Assembly: GCF_001421765.1 (NCBI RefSeq)
Contig: NZ_LMLA01000007.1
Coordinates: 521,510 to 585,509 of the forward strand
Length of the DNA stretch: 64,000 bases
Reading direction: 5' to 3'
From: Sphingomonas sp. Leaf32
GTDB lineage: Bacteria > Pseudomonadota > Alphaproteobacteria > Sphingomonadales > Sphingomonadaceae
In this document: in pieces, positions 35,258 to 44,476 of the stretch
Numbering within the stretch: the first letter of the stretch is position 1
Layout of the letters: each line of letters opens with the position of its first letter
The notes under the pieces: generated by a model
The model's input: only the letters and a program-made list of their open reading frames with translations
Told to the model about the DNA's origin: nothing
Database searches by the model: none
Program-made: the position numbers and the translations under genes

Positions 35258-37677
35258 ACCGCTTCGCACTGACTTCGCTCTACCGCTCGTTGACCCGCCA
35301 CAAGCTCTATGCCGCGCTGAACATCGGCGGGTTGGCGCTCGGCATTGCGGTGTTCCTCGTCCTGGGCCTCTATGTCCGGTTCGAGACGAGCTTCGAGCAG
35401 TGGCTGCCGCATCATGACGAACTCTATGTCGTGCAGACCAAGCTTCAAATCCCCGGCAGCCCCTTCAACGGGGCCTATCCCGTGACGATGCCGGGCCTGT
35501 TCGAGGAGATGCGTCAGGATTTCCCTGGACTGGTCGGCACACGCATTCGTGGCGGCAAGCAGGGGGGGAGTGTCATCCGCGAGAACGACGCGATCGGCGC
35601 GGATGTGGCGCAGGTCGATCCGTCCTTTTTCGACGTGTTCGATATCCCCATGGTGCGCTGTGACGGGCGGCGGGCGCTCGCCGATCCATCGGGTGCGCTG
35701 CTCAGCCGGACCGAGGCACGGCGGCTGTTTGGCGATGCCGACCCCATTGGCCAGAACATCACCATCTCGGTCGATGCGCCGCAGGTCTATCGCGTCGCTG
35801 GCATCTTTGAAGACCTGCCCACGACAACTGATCTTCAGGCGAACATCCTGATCCCCATGCCGCGCACGCCACCGCCACCCGTGCAATGGTCCTGGTACAA
35901 ATGGGGCATGGTTGATGGCGCCACCTATCTTCGCCTTCCGGATGCGGCGGCTGCGCGCACGTTCGAGGCGAAGATGCCCGCCTTCGTCCGGCGTCATGCC
36001 GGACAGGATCTGGGCCCCGACCCAGCGAAGGTCATCGCACTCTCGCTGCTGCCGCTTACGCGCCTGCATCTGCAACCGCCCGGCGGGGTGCAGAGCAGCG
36101 GCCGGACGCTGACGATCGTGACGCTGGGGCTGGTCGGCGTGCTGACCCTGCTGATCGCAATCATCAATTATGTGAATCTCGCGACCGCCCAATCGGGTCT
36201 GCGCGCCCGTGAAGTGGCGATGCGCAAGGTGCTGGGCGCAGACCGCAGGATGCTGATCCGGCAGTTCCTGGGCGAGGCGGCGGCGATGGCGGCGGTCGCC
36301 AGCCTGTTAGGCATGATCCTGGCCGAGGTCAGCCTGCCCCTCGTCAACGCGGCGGGGGGCCTGTCCCTAAACTTCCCCTACGCCCTGGCGCTGCCGTTGC
36401 TGGTAGCGCTGGTCCTCATCATCGCGCTGACGGCGGGTTTCTATCCGGCGGTCCTCCTGTCCCGCTTTCCGGCCGCTGCCGTCCTGGCCTCGGCGCGGGC
36501 GCCGGGGGGCGGGCGCAACGGCACGCGGTCGCGCGAGCTGCTGGTGGTGATCCAGTTCGGTCTGGCCATCGCCTTCATGATCGGCACGGTCGTGCTGGTG
36601 GCTCAGACCGCACATGTTCGGCAATCGGATCTGGGGTTCCAGCGCGAAGGGCTGCTGGTCATACCCTCGCTTGCCGACAAGCGCATCTTCCCCGCGCAGG
36701 CGCGGCCGATCCTGGACGCGCTCCGTCGCCTGCCAGGCGTAGTGTCGGTCGGATCGAGTAGCTCGGCACCAGGCATGGTCAATTCCAGCATCGACGTGAT
36801 CGAGCGGGCGAGCGGACCGGGCGTGACCGTCAGCAACATTCCCGTCGGGCCAGATTTCTTTCGTACCTATGCGCCAAGACTACTCGCCGGGCGCGTCTTC
36901 GACGATGCGCACGGCGCCGACGATTCCAGCGACTGGACCAAATGGAAGAATGGCCGCAACGTCGTCGTCAATCGCAAGGCGGTGGAGCAGCTCGGCTTCC
37001 GTGCGCCTGAAGAGGCGATCGGCAAGACCGTCGGGCGGAGCGCGCCGCGTACAATTATCGGCGTGGTCGACCAACTCCGCTTCGCGTCGCCACGCACGGC
37101 CGAGACTGCTACCCTGTATCAATATTCCCGCGACGTTCCGACGTCCGCCATCGCCGCCATCCGCTACACCGGCGACAGCGCCGCGATGTTGGCCCGCATC
37201 CGGTCAACATGGCAACGCCTGTCGCCGCAGGTGCCGCTGGTTGTCGGGACGGCGGATCAGCAGCTGGCCGATTTTTACAAGGCGGATGAGCAAGCCGTGC
37301 ACCTGTTCGGAATCGGCGCGGGGCTGGCGGTACTGATCGGCTGCGTCGGTTTGTGGGGTCTTGCCTCGTTCAACACGTCGCGTCGGGTGAGGGAGATCGG
37401 CATCCGCAAGACGCTGGGCGCATCGTCCGCCCATATCGTCAGGCTATTGGTAGGTCAGTTCCTACGCCCGGTGCTGATCGCCAACTTCATCGCCTGGCCG
37501 CTGGCTTATGCCGCTATGCGGACCTGGCTCGCCGGGTTCGATGACCGGATTGCGCTGTCGCCGCTGTTTTTCGCCGGTGCTACCCTGCTGGCGCTCACGA
37601 TCGCCGTGCTGACCGTGCTGGGCCAAGCGTTACGCGCCAGCCGTGCGACTCCCGCCTGGGCGCTGCGCCATGATTAA
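35254..37677 (+). CDS. FtsX/MacB-type ABC transporter permease
   Basis: The 807-residue permease has the large two-lobed layout of FtsX-family exporters with duplicated MacB-like periplasmic domains. The first helix is LYAALNIGGLALGIAVFLVLGLY. Two conserved FtsX segments carry RAREVAMRKVLGADRRMLIRQ and RVREIGIRKTLGASSAHIVR, each followed by helices. It probably moves a peptide or lipid-like compound from the periplasm or membrane towards the outer membrane in mechanotransmission style. The gene overlaps the TolC-fragment gene at its 3' end by 8 bp. Confidence 0.92.
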   Translation: MNRFALTSLYRSLTRHKLYAALNIGGLALGIAVFLVLGLYVRFETSFEQWLPHHDELYVVQTKLQIPGSPFNGAYPVTMPGLFEEMRQDFPGLVGTRIRGGKQGGSVIRENDAIGADVAQVDPSFFDVFDIPMVRCDGRRALADPSGALLSRTEARRLFGDADPIGQNITISVDAPQVYRVAGIFEDLPTTTDLQANILIPMPRTPPPPVQWSWYKWGMVDGATYLRLPDAAAARTFEAKMPAFVRRHAGQDLGPDPAKVIALSLLPLTRLHLQPPGGVQSSGRTLTIVTLGLVGVLTLLIAIINYVNLATAQSGLRAREVAMRKVLGADRRMLIRQFLGEAAAMAAVASLLGMILAEVSLPLVNAAGGLSLNFPYALALPLLVALVLIIALTAGFYPAVLLSRFPAAAVLASARAPGGGRNGTRSRELLVVIQFGLAIAFMIGTVVLVAQTAHVRQSDLGFQREGLLVIPSLADKRIFPAQARPILDALRRLPGVVSVGSSSSAPGMVNSSIDVIERASGPGVTVSNIPVGPDFFRTYAPRLLAGRVFDDAHGADDSSDWTKWKNGRNVVVNRKAVEQLGFRAPEEAIGKTVGRSAPRTIIGVVDQLRFASPRTAETATLYQYSRDVPTSAIAAIRYTGDSAAMLARIRSTWQRLSPQVPLVVGTADQQLADFYKADEQAVHLFGIGAGLAVLIGCVGLWGLASFNTSRRVREIGIRKTLGASSAHIVRLLVGQFLRPVLIANFIAWPLAYAAMRTWLAGFDDRIALSPLFFAGATLLALTIAVLTVLGQALRASRATPAWALRHD

Positions 37678-38005
37678 GGTCGCTCTACTCATCACCACTT
37701 TGCTGGTGGCAGTAGCCCCCACCTCAGCCGAGACGCTGCGCGAGGCTGTGGCGCAGGCTTATGCGACCAATCCCCAGCTTCTCGCCGCCCGCGCCGGGCA
37801 GGAGGCGCTGGAAGAACAGCCCGAGCAGGCTGGTGCGGCGGGCCGGCTCACGGCTGCTGCGACCGGGGGTGGGGGTTATGATCGGTTGGGTTATGGCCGT
37901 GCCGCATTCGCTACGGCAAGCGTGGCCCTGCCGATCTGGACCGGCGGCAGGGTGCAGTCGGCCGTGCGCGCAGCGGACCGGGACGTGGCAGCGGGAGCGC
38001 AGGGG
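37670..38005 (+). pseudogene. TolC-family outer-membrane channel, N-terminal fragment
   Basis: A start overlapping the permease stop gives a signal peptide (IKVALLITTLLVAVAPTSAE) and the TolC opening LREAVAQAYATNPQLLAARA, then VALPIWTGGRVQSAVRAADR. TolC similarity ends at about residue 112, where the sequence switches to the reverse-strand TpsB relic. The frame continues without similarity to a stop at 38156-38158. A complete TolC protein has about 450 residues, so more than three quarters is lost. This gene once completed the exporter operon. Confidence 0.85.
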
Positions 38006-38605
38006 CTAGATGATCGAAACCGCTTCGCGCTGCGCATCGAACACGGCGGTCAGCGCTATGTTCGTCGCGCGGCCGCGGACGAACGGATAGCGCAGCCGTG
38101 CCGACAGGCGGCGGAAGCGGCTGCCGAAGCCCGGAAGATACCGGGCATGGCGGGGTGACGCGCGCGACTCCACCGCCTCGGCGGTGAGGGTCAGGCCGTC
38201 GTCGTCCAGCAGCAGGACGATGCCTGCCGCCAGAAGCCGGTTGCGGGGATCGGGATCGAGGATCGAACCCCCCTTGGTGGTATTGGGATAGCCACCGGCA
38301 CGCAGGTAGATCGTCTCGCCCTGTCCGAACGCCGAATTGAAGGTAAAGCCCAGCCCCCCCGCCGTAGCGGCCGAGGCTGTCCGACAGACTGTTGTCGAGC
38401 GACAGCTGTCCGGTGACCGGGCGGTGCAGGCCGTCGAGCACCAGCACCGTCGCCCCGACCCGCGATGCCGGCGCGAGCGTCGAGCGCAGTCGCAACCCCG
38501 GCAGGTCGCCCGCCAGCAGTACCCCGCGCTCGATTTCGCCCAGCGTCACGTCGGGACGGTTCACCAGCCTAGCCAGCGTCGCCTCGACCCGCGCCCGCTG
38601 CATGG
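38006..38605 (-). pseudogene. TpsB (ShlB/FhaC/HecB) outer-membrane transporter, C-terminal fragment with frameshift
   Basis: Read on the minus strand, one frame encodes RVEATLARLVNRPDVTLGEI, then GDLPGLRLRSTLAPASRVGA and VTGQLSLDNSLSDSLGRYGG. A run of seven G shifts the frame, and the next frame continues LGFTFNSAFGQGETIYLRAG, then GSILDPDPRNRLLAAGIVLL and LPGFGSRFRRLSARLRYPFV. This is the barrel of a two-partner-secretion transporter. The 5' part and the C-terminal end are missing; the frame stops at a TAG at 38006-38008. Confidence 0.75.
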
Positions 38606-38633
38606 AACATGCGCATCTCGGGAAATCACGATC

Positions 38634-38843
38634 GTGCCTGTCCAGCCTGCGGTCCTCACCCCGCGCCAGAACGAGGTGCTCGACCTGCTGGTGCAAGGGC
38701 TGTCGAACAAGATGATCGGGCGGCGGCTCGGCCTGTCGGAACATACCGTTCGCGGGCATGTCCAGGCACTGCTCGCGACCCTCGGCGCCTCCAGTCGATC
38801 GCAGGCCGCCTTTGCCGCGCGCCGACTCGGCCTGTTGCGATGA
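38634..38843 (+). pseudogene. LuxR-type DNA-binding domain fragment (response-regulator tail)
   Basis: The frame reads VLTPRQNEVLDLLVQGLSNK then MIGRRLGLSEHTVRGHVQAL, a complete LuxR/NarL helix-turn-helix, and ends RSQAAFAARRLGLLR. The receiver domain that normally precedes it is absent because the TpsB relic ends at about 38605. A GTG at 38634 could start a free-standing domain, but a truncated response regulator is more likely. Confidence 0.65.
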
Positions 38844-39050
38844 CGGTATCGACACCCGCCGCGATACGAGGCGAACAACTGCGGCTCGTACTGGCGGGCA
38901 TCGGCCAGTCGTTTCCCGTCGCCTTCCTGCTGTCGAGCCTGCTCGTGGTCGTGCTCGATCGCGTCGCGCCCCTCGGGGAATTGCTGGCCTGGTACGTCGC
39001 GTTCCTCGCCCTCCGCGTAGCCACGGTTGGCTATGCGCGGCGTATGCAGC
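38840..39050 (+). pseudogene. Sensor-kinase N-terminal membrane fragment
   Basis: The ATG at 38840 overlaps the LuxR fragment stop (ATGA), the arrangement of a regulator-kinase pair. The frame encodes IRGEQLRLVLAGIGQSFPVA followed by two hydrophobic helices (FLLSSLLVVVLDRVA; LLAWYVAFLALRVATVGYA). It then runs into IS3 sequence and stops at 39134-39136. The catalytic domains are missing. Assignment as a kinase head rests on the membrane pattern and the regulator partner. Confidence 0.45.
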
Positions 39051-39104
39051 GGCAACGCAGCACGCCGGCACAAGGGCGTACCACTGAACGTGTTCTCATG
39101 ATGC

Positions 39105-39372
39105 TCAAGATCGCTGAAGGCGGCTGCTCACGGTAGAGCCGCTGGGCTTTCTTGCGGTTGATCGTGATGCCGTCCCGACGAAGCAGGATGTGCAGCTTCC
39201 GATAGCCGAACCGCCGGCGCTGCTGCGCCAGTTCGCAAAGCCGCGACCGCAGGTCAACATCATCCGCCCGGCACGGGCGATACCGCATGTTCGTGCGGTC
39301 TGCCCCGACAACCATGCACGTCCGCCGCTCACTCATCCCCGGCGTCGCCTGAAGATGCGCGACCGCAGACGC
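39105..39372 (-). mobile_element. IS3-family insertion sequence fragment (OrfB 5' part)
   Basis: On the minus strand, [20 protein letters not shown] and then CELAQQRRRFGYRKLHILLR form the N-terminal part of an IS3-group (IS407-like) OrfB transposase. It ends abruptly next to the kinase fragment, before the DDE domain. The right side near 39372 carries no clear terminal repeat. Confidence 0.75.
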
Positions 39373-39472
39373 TTCTACGCGTGAACTACTGCCTTCCTAC
39401 CCTTCGCGTCAAACCCATTCCCTGCGTCGAGCAGATGTTGCCGTCCCGTTCCGCGTCACCCATATTCCGCCC

Positions 39473-41677
39473 ATGGCGATCATGATCCGCACCGACTTGT
39501 CCGAACCCGAAACCGGACAGACCTTCGTTCCGCACCGCCCGGCGCGCCCGGAGAAGGTGGATGCGGGCAAGCGCTTCGTCATCAAGTCCGATTACGAACC
39601 CGCCGGCGACCAGCCGACCGCAATCCGCGAACTCGTCGCGGCGGCGCGGGCGGGGGAGAAGGATCAGGTGCTGCTGGGCGTCACCGGCTCCGGCAAGACC
39701 TTCACCATGGCCAAGACGATCGAGGAGTTGCAGCGCCCGGCGCTGATCCTTGCGCCCAACAAAATCCTCGCCGCGCAGTTGTATGGCGAGATGAAGTCGT
39801 TCTTTCCCGACAATGCCGTCGAATATTTCGTCAGCTATTATGATTATTACCAGCCCGAAGCCTATGTCGCGCGGTCGGACACCTATATCGAAAAGGAAAG
39901 CTCGACCAACGAGGCGATCGACCGGATGCGGCATTCGGCCACCCGGTCGCTGCTGGAGCGCGACGACGTCATCATCGTTGCGTCGGTGTCGTGCCTCTAC
40001 GGCATCGGATCGGTCGAAACCTATTCGGCGATGATCTTCGATTTGAAGAAGGGCGATGTGGTCGACCAGCGCGAGATCGTGCGCAAGCTGGTCGCGCTGC
40101 AATATAAGCGCAACGACGCCGCGTTCCAGCGCGGCAATTTCCGCGTGCGCGGCGACAGCCTCGAATTGTTCCCGTCGCACTATGACGACAGCGCGTGGCG
40201 CATCACCTTCTTCGGCGACGATATCGAGGAAATCACCGAATTCGATCCGCTGACCGGCAAGAAGGTCGCGAACCTCAATTCGATCCGGGTCTATGCCAAT
40301 TCGCACTATGTGACGCCCGGCCCGACGCTGAAACAGGCAGGCGAGGCGATCAAGCACGAGCTGACCGAGCGGCTGAAGGAACTGGTGATGGAGGGCAAGC
40401 TGCTGGAGGCGCAGCGGCTGGAACAGCGCACCAATTTCGACCTGGAGATGATCGCCGCGACCGGGAGTTGCGCGGGGATCGAGAATTACAGCCGCTTCCT
40501 CACCGGCCGCCTGCCCGGCGAACCGCCGCCCACGCTGTTCGAATATCTCCCTGAGAATGCTTTACTCTTCGTCGACGAAAGCCACCAGACGATCGGCCAG
40601 ATCAACGGCATGTCGCGCGGCGATCACCGGCGCAAGATCACGCTGGCCGAATATGGCTTCCGCCTGCCCAGCGCGATCGACAACCGGCCGCTGCGCTTCA
40701 ACGAATGGGACGCGATGCGGCCGCAGACGGTGTGCGTGTCGGCGACGCCGGGCGGCTGGGAAATGGAGCAGACCGGCGGCGTGTTCAGCGAACAGGTCAT
40801 CCGCCCGACGGGCCTGATCGACCCGCCGATCACGATCCGGCCGGTCGAGGAACAGGTCGACGACCTGATCCACGAGGCGAAGGAGACGGCGAAGAACGGC
40901 TATCGCACGTTGGTCACGACGCTGACCAAGCGCATGGCCGAGGACCTTACCGAGTTCATGCACGAAGCCGGCCTCAAGGTCCGCTACATGCACTCGGACG
41001 TCGAGACGCTGGAGCGCATCGAGCTGATCCGCGACCTGCGCATGGGGGTGTACGACGTGCTGGTCGGCATCAACCTGTTGCGCGAGGGGTTGGACATCCC
41101 CGAATGCGGGCTGGTCGCGATCCTCGATGCCGACAAGGAAGGATTTTTGCGCTCCGAAACCTCGCTGATCCAGACGATCGGCCGCGCCGCGCGCAACGTC
41201 GACGGACGGGTGATCCTGTATGCCGATCGCATGACCGGCAGCATGGAGCGCGCCATCGCCGAAACCGATCGTCGCCGCGAAAAGCAGCGCGAATATAACG
41301 CACTGCACGGCATCACCCCTACGACGATCAAGCGCCAGATCGGCGACATCATCGCCGACGTCGCGTCGCGCGATCAGGTGACGGTGGAGATCGACGAAGA
41401 CGGCCCGCGCCACATGGTCGGCCACAATCTGCGGTCGTACATCGAGAGCCTCGAAAAGCAGATGCGCGAGGCGGCAGCCAATCTCGAATTCGAAACCGCC
41501 GGACGGCTACGCGACGAAATCCGGAACCTCGAAAACGAGGAGCTGGGCCTGCCGGTGAGCGAGCACAAGGCCCCGATCATGGGCCGGTCAAACGAGGGCA
41601 AGCCGGGTACTCGCAAGACGCGCTATGGCAAGCAGAAGGCGATGCGGATGGCCGGCGGCGGCGGGCGCGGGCGGTAG
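39473..41677 (+). CDS. uvrB: UvrABC excision nuclease subunit B
   Basis: UvrB is the damage-verifying helicase subunit of nucleotide excision repair. At 734 residues it is somewhat longer than the usual 670, mainly through N- and C-terminal extensions. Walker A is [13 protein letters not shown] (Lys75). The beta-hairpin region is [20 protein letters not shown], and helicase motifs include [34 protein letters not shown] and QTIGRAARN. The C-terminal UvrC-binding motif is [20 protein letters not shown]. It is preceded by relic DNA, so its promoter probably lies within 39373-39472. Confidence 0.97.
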   Translation: MAIMIRTDLSEPETGQTFVPHRPARPEKVDAGKRFVIKSDYEPAGDQPTAIRELVAAARAGEKDQVLLGVTGSGKTFTMAKTIEELQRPALILAPNKILAAQLYGEMKSFFPDNAVEYFVSYYDYYQPEAYVARSDTYIEKESSTNEAIDRMRHSATRSLLERDDVIIVASVSCLYGIGSVETYSAMIFDLKKGDVVDQREIVRKLVALQYKRNDAAFQRGNFRVRGDSLELFPSHYDDSAWRITFFGDDIEEITEFDPLTGKKVANLNSIRVYANSHYVTPGPTLKQAGEAIKHELTERLKELVMEGKLLEAQRLEQRTNFDLEMIAATGSCAGIENYSRFLTGRLPGEPPPTLFEYLPENALLFVDESHQTIGQINGMSRGDHRRKITLAEYGFRLPSAIDNRPLRFNEWDAMRPQTVCVSATPGGWEMEQTGGVFSEQVIRPTGLIDPPITIRPVEEQVDDLIHEAKETAKNGYRTLVTTLTKRMAEDLTEFMHEAGLKVRYMHSDVETLERIELIRDLRMGVYDVLVGINLLREGLDIPECGLVAILDADKEGFLRSETSLIQTIGRAARNVDGRVILYADRMTGSMERAIAETDRRREKQREYNALHGITPTTIKRQIGDIIADVASRDQVTVEIDEDGPRHMVGHNLRSYIESLEKQMREAAANLEFETAGRLRDEIRNLENEELGLPVSEHKAPIMGRSNEGKPGTRKTRYGKQKAMRMAGGGGRGR

Positions 41678-41732
41678 GGTAGTTCATCGCTTCCGCGCAG
41701 GCGGCAGCGACGACCGGCCAAAGCATCGTCAT

Positions 41733-41825
41733 CCCGGCGAAGGCCGGGATCCATTGTGTTGGGTGTTCTCGACTCCATCGCTACGTCACCCCATCCATGG
41801 ATTCCGGCTTTCGCCGGAATGACGA
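41733..41825. repeat. REP-like palindromic pair downstream of uvrB
   Basis: CGTCATCCCGGCGAAGGCCGGGAT and its partner ATTCCGGCTTTCGCCGGAATGACG lie in inverted orientation about 45 bp apart, with CCATCCATGGAT between. The inverted termini CGTCAT/ATGACG are the same as in other repeats of this window. Confidence 0.75.
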
Positions 41826-41897
41826 ATGGTTCGATGGAAGAGGCCCGCCGCCCCATCCCCGGTTGAGGCCGCCGCCCGCATCGCCCATAAGGGCGCC

Positions 41898-42422
41898 ATG
41901 CGTATCCTGTTCCCTCTCGCCGCCCTTGTCCTGATGGCCGGGTGCGTACCGCCCGGTGCGCCGCCTGCTGCCGAAGAAGTGCCGCCGCCGACGCTCCGCC
42001 CGGTGCCGTTTCGGCCGACGCCGGCCGCGCCGATCGCCGACTGGCGCGATCTGCCGCGCACGCCGGGCGACTGGCAATATCGTGGCCTTGGGGGCGGGTC
42101 GGCTGCGACCTATGGCGTGCGGGGCGCGGCGCCGCTGGCGACGCTGACCTGCGACCGGGCCGCCGGACAAGTGACCCTGTCGTTCGCCAGCCTGCGCCCT
42201 GCCGCGGGCACGGTCACCGTCCGGACCACCAGCACGCAACGCACCCTGAAGGTCCAGCCGATGGCCGGCGGGGTCGGCGTGGCGTTGCCCGCCAGCGACC
42301 GGTTGCTCGACGCGATCGGGTTCAGCCGGGGGCGGTTCGTGGTCGAAGGGGCGCCGGTCGGTCGGCTGGTCCTGCCCGCCTGGGCCGAAGTGCTGCGCGT
42401 GACCGAGGATTGCCGCCGCTGA
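41898..42422 (+). CDS. Putative lipoprotein, first of a paralogous pair
   Basis: The 174-residue product has a lipoprotein signal (RILFPLAALVLMAGC) and a Pro-rich linker. Its C-terminal domain is WQYRGLGGGSAATYGVRGAA then TLTCDRAAGQVTLSFASLRP. The fold family is not identified. The next gene encodes a similar domain, suggesting tandem duplication. The ATG at 41898 is chosen because it starts the signal; an upstream ATG at 41826 lies within the palindrome. Confidence 0.75.
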   Translation: MRILFPLAALVLMAGCVPPGAPPAAEEVPPPTLRPVPFRPTPAAPIADWRDLPRTPGDWQYRGLGGGSAATYGVRGAAPLATLTCDRAAGQVTLSFASLRPAAGTVTVRTTSTQRTLKVQPMAGGVGVALPASDRLLDAIGFSRGRFVVEGAPVGRLVLPAWAEVLRVTEDCRR

Positions 42423-42943
42423 TGCGTAAGCGGGGGCTGATCGTGCTGCTGGCGCTGGCCGGTTGTTCGAGCGAACCGCCGCCGCCCGCCTCGCGACCGA
42501 GCGCCAGCCCGACGCCTTCCCCCACGTCGACGCCGTCGCCGCGTCCGCCCAAGCCCGGCCAGTTGCCGACGCCCGAGCTGGACGGGGCGACGCCCCTCAC
42601 CGGTCGCTGGACCGCGACGCCGACCGCCGCGACCTATGGCGAGGCGGGGCGCATCGCCTTCGCCATCCGATGCGACCGGCCGGCGCGGCAGATTCTGTTG
42701 TCGGTCGGTGCGAAAGTTGGGGGCACGCTGCGGCTGTTCACCGACGATGCCGCCGCGCGTTTTCCGGCGCAGGTCGTCGACGGCGCGCTCGAAACGCCGG
42801 TGACGACCGGGCAGACGTTTCTCGACGCGCTGGCACGGGCGGACGCGATCGGGATCGCGGTCGATGGCGGGACGGTGCAGCGCATTCCCGGGGACAAGGC
42901 GATCGGGGTGGTGGTGCGGGGATGCCGCCCGGCCGGGCGCTGA
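42422..42943 (+). CDS. Putative lipoprotein, second of a paralogous pair
   Basis: The 173-residue product begins MRKRGLIVLLALAGCSSE (lipobox LAGC), followed by a Ser/Pro/Thr-rich spacer (SASPTPSPTSTPSPRPP). The C-terminal domain, WTATPTAATYGEAGRIAFAI then RCDRPARQILLSVGAKVGG, aligns by eye with the upstream lipoprotein. Both end in a conserved Cys-containing strand (VRGCRPAGR here, TEDCRR there). The genes overlap by one base (TGATG), so they are co-translated. Function is unknown. Confidence 0.75.
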   Translation: MRKRGLIVLLALAGCSSEPPPPASRPSASPTPSPTSTPSPRPPKPGQLPTPELDGATPLTGRWTATPTAATYGEAGRIAFAIRCDRPARQILLSVGAKVGGTLRLFTDDAAARFPAQVVDGALETPVTTGQTFLDALARADAIGIAVDGGTVQRIPGDKAIGVVVRGCRPAGR

Positions 42944-43030
42944 GGCGGCGGGCAGGGCACGAAGTATCGGACGAATCCGTACGCAAAACAAGTCTTGTAC
43001 GCAGCGCCCGAATGCCCCACGTTCGGGATG

Positions 43031-43046
43031 CGCACCGATCGGTGCG
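43031..43046. promoter_or_regulatory. 16-bp perfect palindrome upstream of the structured RNA candidate
   Basis: CGCACCGATCGGTGCG is its own reverse complement. It lies 18 bp before the long Shine-Dalgarno sequence. It may be an operator or a hairpin in the 5' leader. Confidence 0.45.
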
Positions 43047-43079
43047 TAACGGCTTTAACTAGCGAAAGGAGGTGATCCG

Positions 43080-43136
43080 ATGTCTCATGGTTCAGCAATG
43101 GGGTCGGTTCAGTTCGTTCGGGAGACGCGCCGCTAA
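43080..43136 (+). CDS. 18-residue ORF behind an exceptionally strong Shine-Dalgarno
   Basis: The ATG at 43080 is spaced 7 bases from AGGAGG, the optimal distance, and encodes MSHGSAMGSVQFVRETRR. The ribosome-binding sequence pairs over 14 bases with the 16S tail, far more than in any other gene in this window. It is probably translated. Whether the peptide or the act of translation matters is unknown. Confidence 0.5.
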   Translation: MSHGSAMGSVQFVRETRR

Positions 43137-43248
43137 AGGCAGGTCGGCCGCGTGCGGGGGGTATCCTCCCCCAGTCAACGCCGTGGCCTCCTGCAAGCGG
43201 CACGCATGGTCTCCCGGGCTGGAGCTTCCGGCCGCTGACCATGCTTGA

Positions 43249-43284
43249 GGCCGCCGGGCGTCGAGAGACCCCGGCGGCCTCTTT
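43249..43284 (+). terminator. Rho-independent terminator of the structured RNA candidate
   Basis: GGCCGCCGGG (43249-43258) pairs perfectly with CCCGGCGGCC (43270-43279), followed by TCTTT. Confidence 0.75.
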
Positions 43285-43435
43285 CATATTTGGGGGGCAT
43301 CTTGTTTGCTCCGCTTTTCTGCAAACGTCGCTCGGGCGAAGGCTTGAGTTTTTGACGGCTCCTGCTGTGGTTCAGCCCCCAGGACCGATCGACATTCAGC
43401 CAATCCGGGGATGATCGCGGAGCGACGTACGGTCC

Positions 43436-43548
43436 CTTCGTCACCCCGGACTTGTTCCGGGGTCCACTTCGCCGCTCACGCTGTCCTGAGCAGTGCTGGC
43501 TGCACCGATCGCGATACCGTGGACCCCGGAACAAGTCCGGGGTGACGA
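43436..43548. repeat. Inverted palindromic repeat pair
   Basis: CGTCACCCCGGACTTGTTCC and its near-perfect inverse (GGAACAAGTCCGGGGTGACG) flank about 60 bp. Both belong to a dispersed CCCCGGACTTGTTCCGGGG-type palindrome. They lie downstream of the formate/nitrite channel gene. Confidence 0.75.
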
Positions 43549-43642
43549 TAGACCGCTGAATTTCGGTCCCGCCTGAGAGATCCGATCCTTTCGCTGGAAT
43601 GACGCCTTGGCCGTGCGGGCTGAACAAGGGACGGATAGGCCC

Positions 43643-44419
43643 TTACTTCGCCAGCACCCGATGCCCCGCCGCCAGGGTGATCGCGACCAGCGATCCGCCG
43701 ACGATATTCCCCGCCGTCACCAGCAGCAGATTGCCGAGCAGTGCCCCGATCGGCACTGCCGCCGGGTCCAGCCCCCATGCGACCGGCAGCAGCGTCATGT
43801 TGGCGACCGAATGTTCGAACCCCGCCGCGACGAACAGCGCGACCGGTCCGATCACGGCGGTGATCTTGCCCGCGACGGTCTTCGCTCCCGTCGCCATCCA
43901 TACCGCCAGGCAGACCAGCATGTTGGCGAGCACGCCCGAGGCGAACAGCTCGATCCAGTCCTTGGCGAGCTTGGTATCGGCGGTCTTCAGCGCCGCCTGT
44001 CCGACCGCGCCGTCGATGGCGTGCGTCGCGCCCGATGCGACGAACAGCGCGGCGATAGCCAAACTGCCGATCAGGTTGGCGACCCACACGATGCTCCAGT
44101 CGCGGAGCGTCTCGCCGATGCCCAACCGATCCTGCGCGGCGGGCAGGACCAGCATCGTGTTGCCGGTGAACAGCTGCGTGCCGGTGACCATCACCAGCAT
44201 CAGCCCGACCGAAAAGGCGACCCCAGACAGCAACTGCGTCGCCCCGCCCGGCGTCATGCCCGCCTGCGCCACCAGATAGCCGATCGCACCGAACGCGATC
44301 TGCGCCCCGGCGGCTATGCCCAGCAGGAGCATCGCGCCGACCGGCGGACGGGTCTTGGCCAGCATGGCGTCGTCGACGCTGTCGGCCAGCGTGTCGGCGG
44401 TTAGGTCGTCCTGCGCCAT
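43643..44419 (-). CDS. Formate/nitrite transporter (FNT) family channel
   Basis: The 258-residue protein has six hydrophobic segments in the FNT order: GAMLLLGIAAGAQIAFGAIG, LLSGVAFSVGLMLVMVTGTQLFTGN, WSIVWVANLIGSLAIAALFV, LANMLVCLAVWMATGAK, VIGPVALFVAAGFEHSVANM and LLLVTAGNIVGGSLVAITLA. The motif FEHSVANM contains the conserved pore His of the family. It likely passes formate, nitrite or a related small anion across the inner membrane; which one cannot be told. It is monocistronic. Confidence 0.9.
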   Translation of the reverse strand: MAQDDLTADTLADSVDDAMLAKTRPPVGAMLLLGIAAGAQIAFGAIGYLVAQAGMTPGGATQLLSGVAFSVGLMLVMVTGTQLFTGNTMLVLPAAQDRLGIGETLRDWSIVWVANLIGSLAIAALFVASGATHAIDGAVGQAALKTADTKLAKDWIELFASGVLANMLVCLAVWMATGAKTVAGKITAVIGPVALFVAAGFEHSVANMTLLPVAWGLDPAAVPIGALLGNLLLVTAGNIVGGSLVAITLAAGHRVLAK

Positions 44420-44476
44420 GGCATATGCTCTCCTGTTGCGAAAAGGAGAACGATCGGCCGCCCCGCCGGCTCCGGT

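Larger units (their letters stand above)
43064..43290 (+). ncRNA. Candidate structured small RNA / leader with perfect anti-16S sequence
   Basis: AAAGGAGGTGATCC (43065-43078) is a 14-base exact complement of the 3' tail of 16S rRNA. It is followed by an 18-codon ORF and then by a hairpin-rich region: GGGGG/CCCCC at 43156-43172, and GCATGGTC/GACCATGC (43204-43211 with 43237-43244) enclosing GGCTGG/CCGGCC (43217-43222 with 43228-43233). It ends in a terminator at 43249-43284. No gene follows on this strand, so the transcript would be autonomous. A CCTCCT at 43187-43192 could pair with the AGGAGG. Confidence 0.55.

Noticed and set aside
43436..43548. Inverted CCCCGGACTTGTTCCGGGG arms as possible IS ends
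   Set aside because: No transposase lies between them, and the unit is a common dispersed palindrome; it is called a repeat only.
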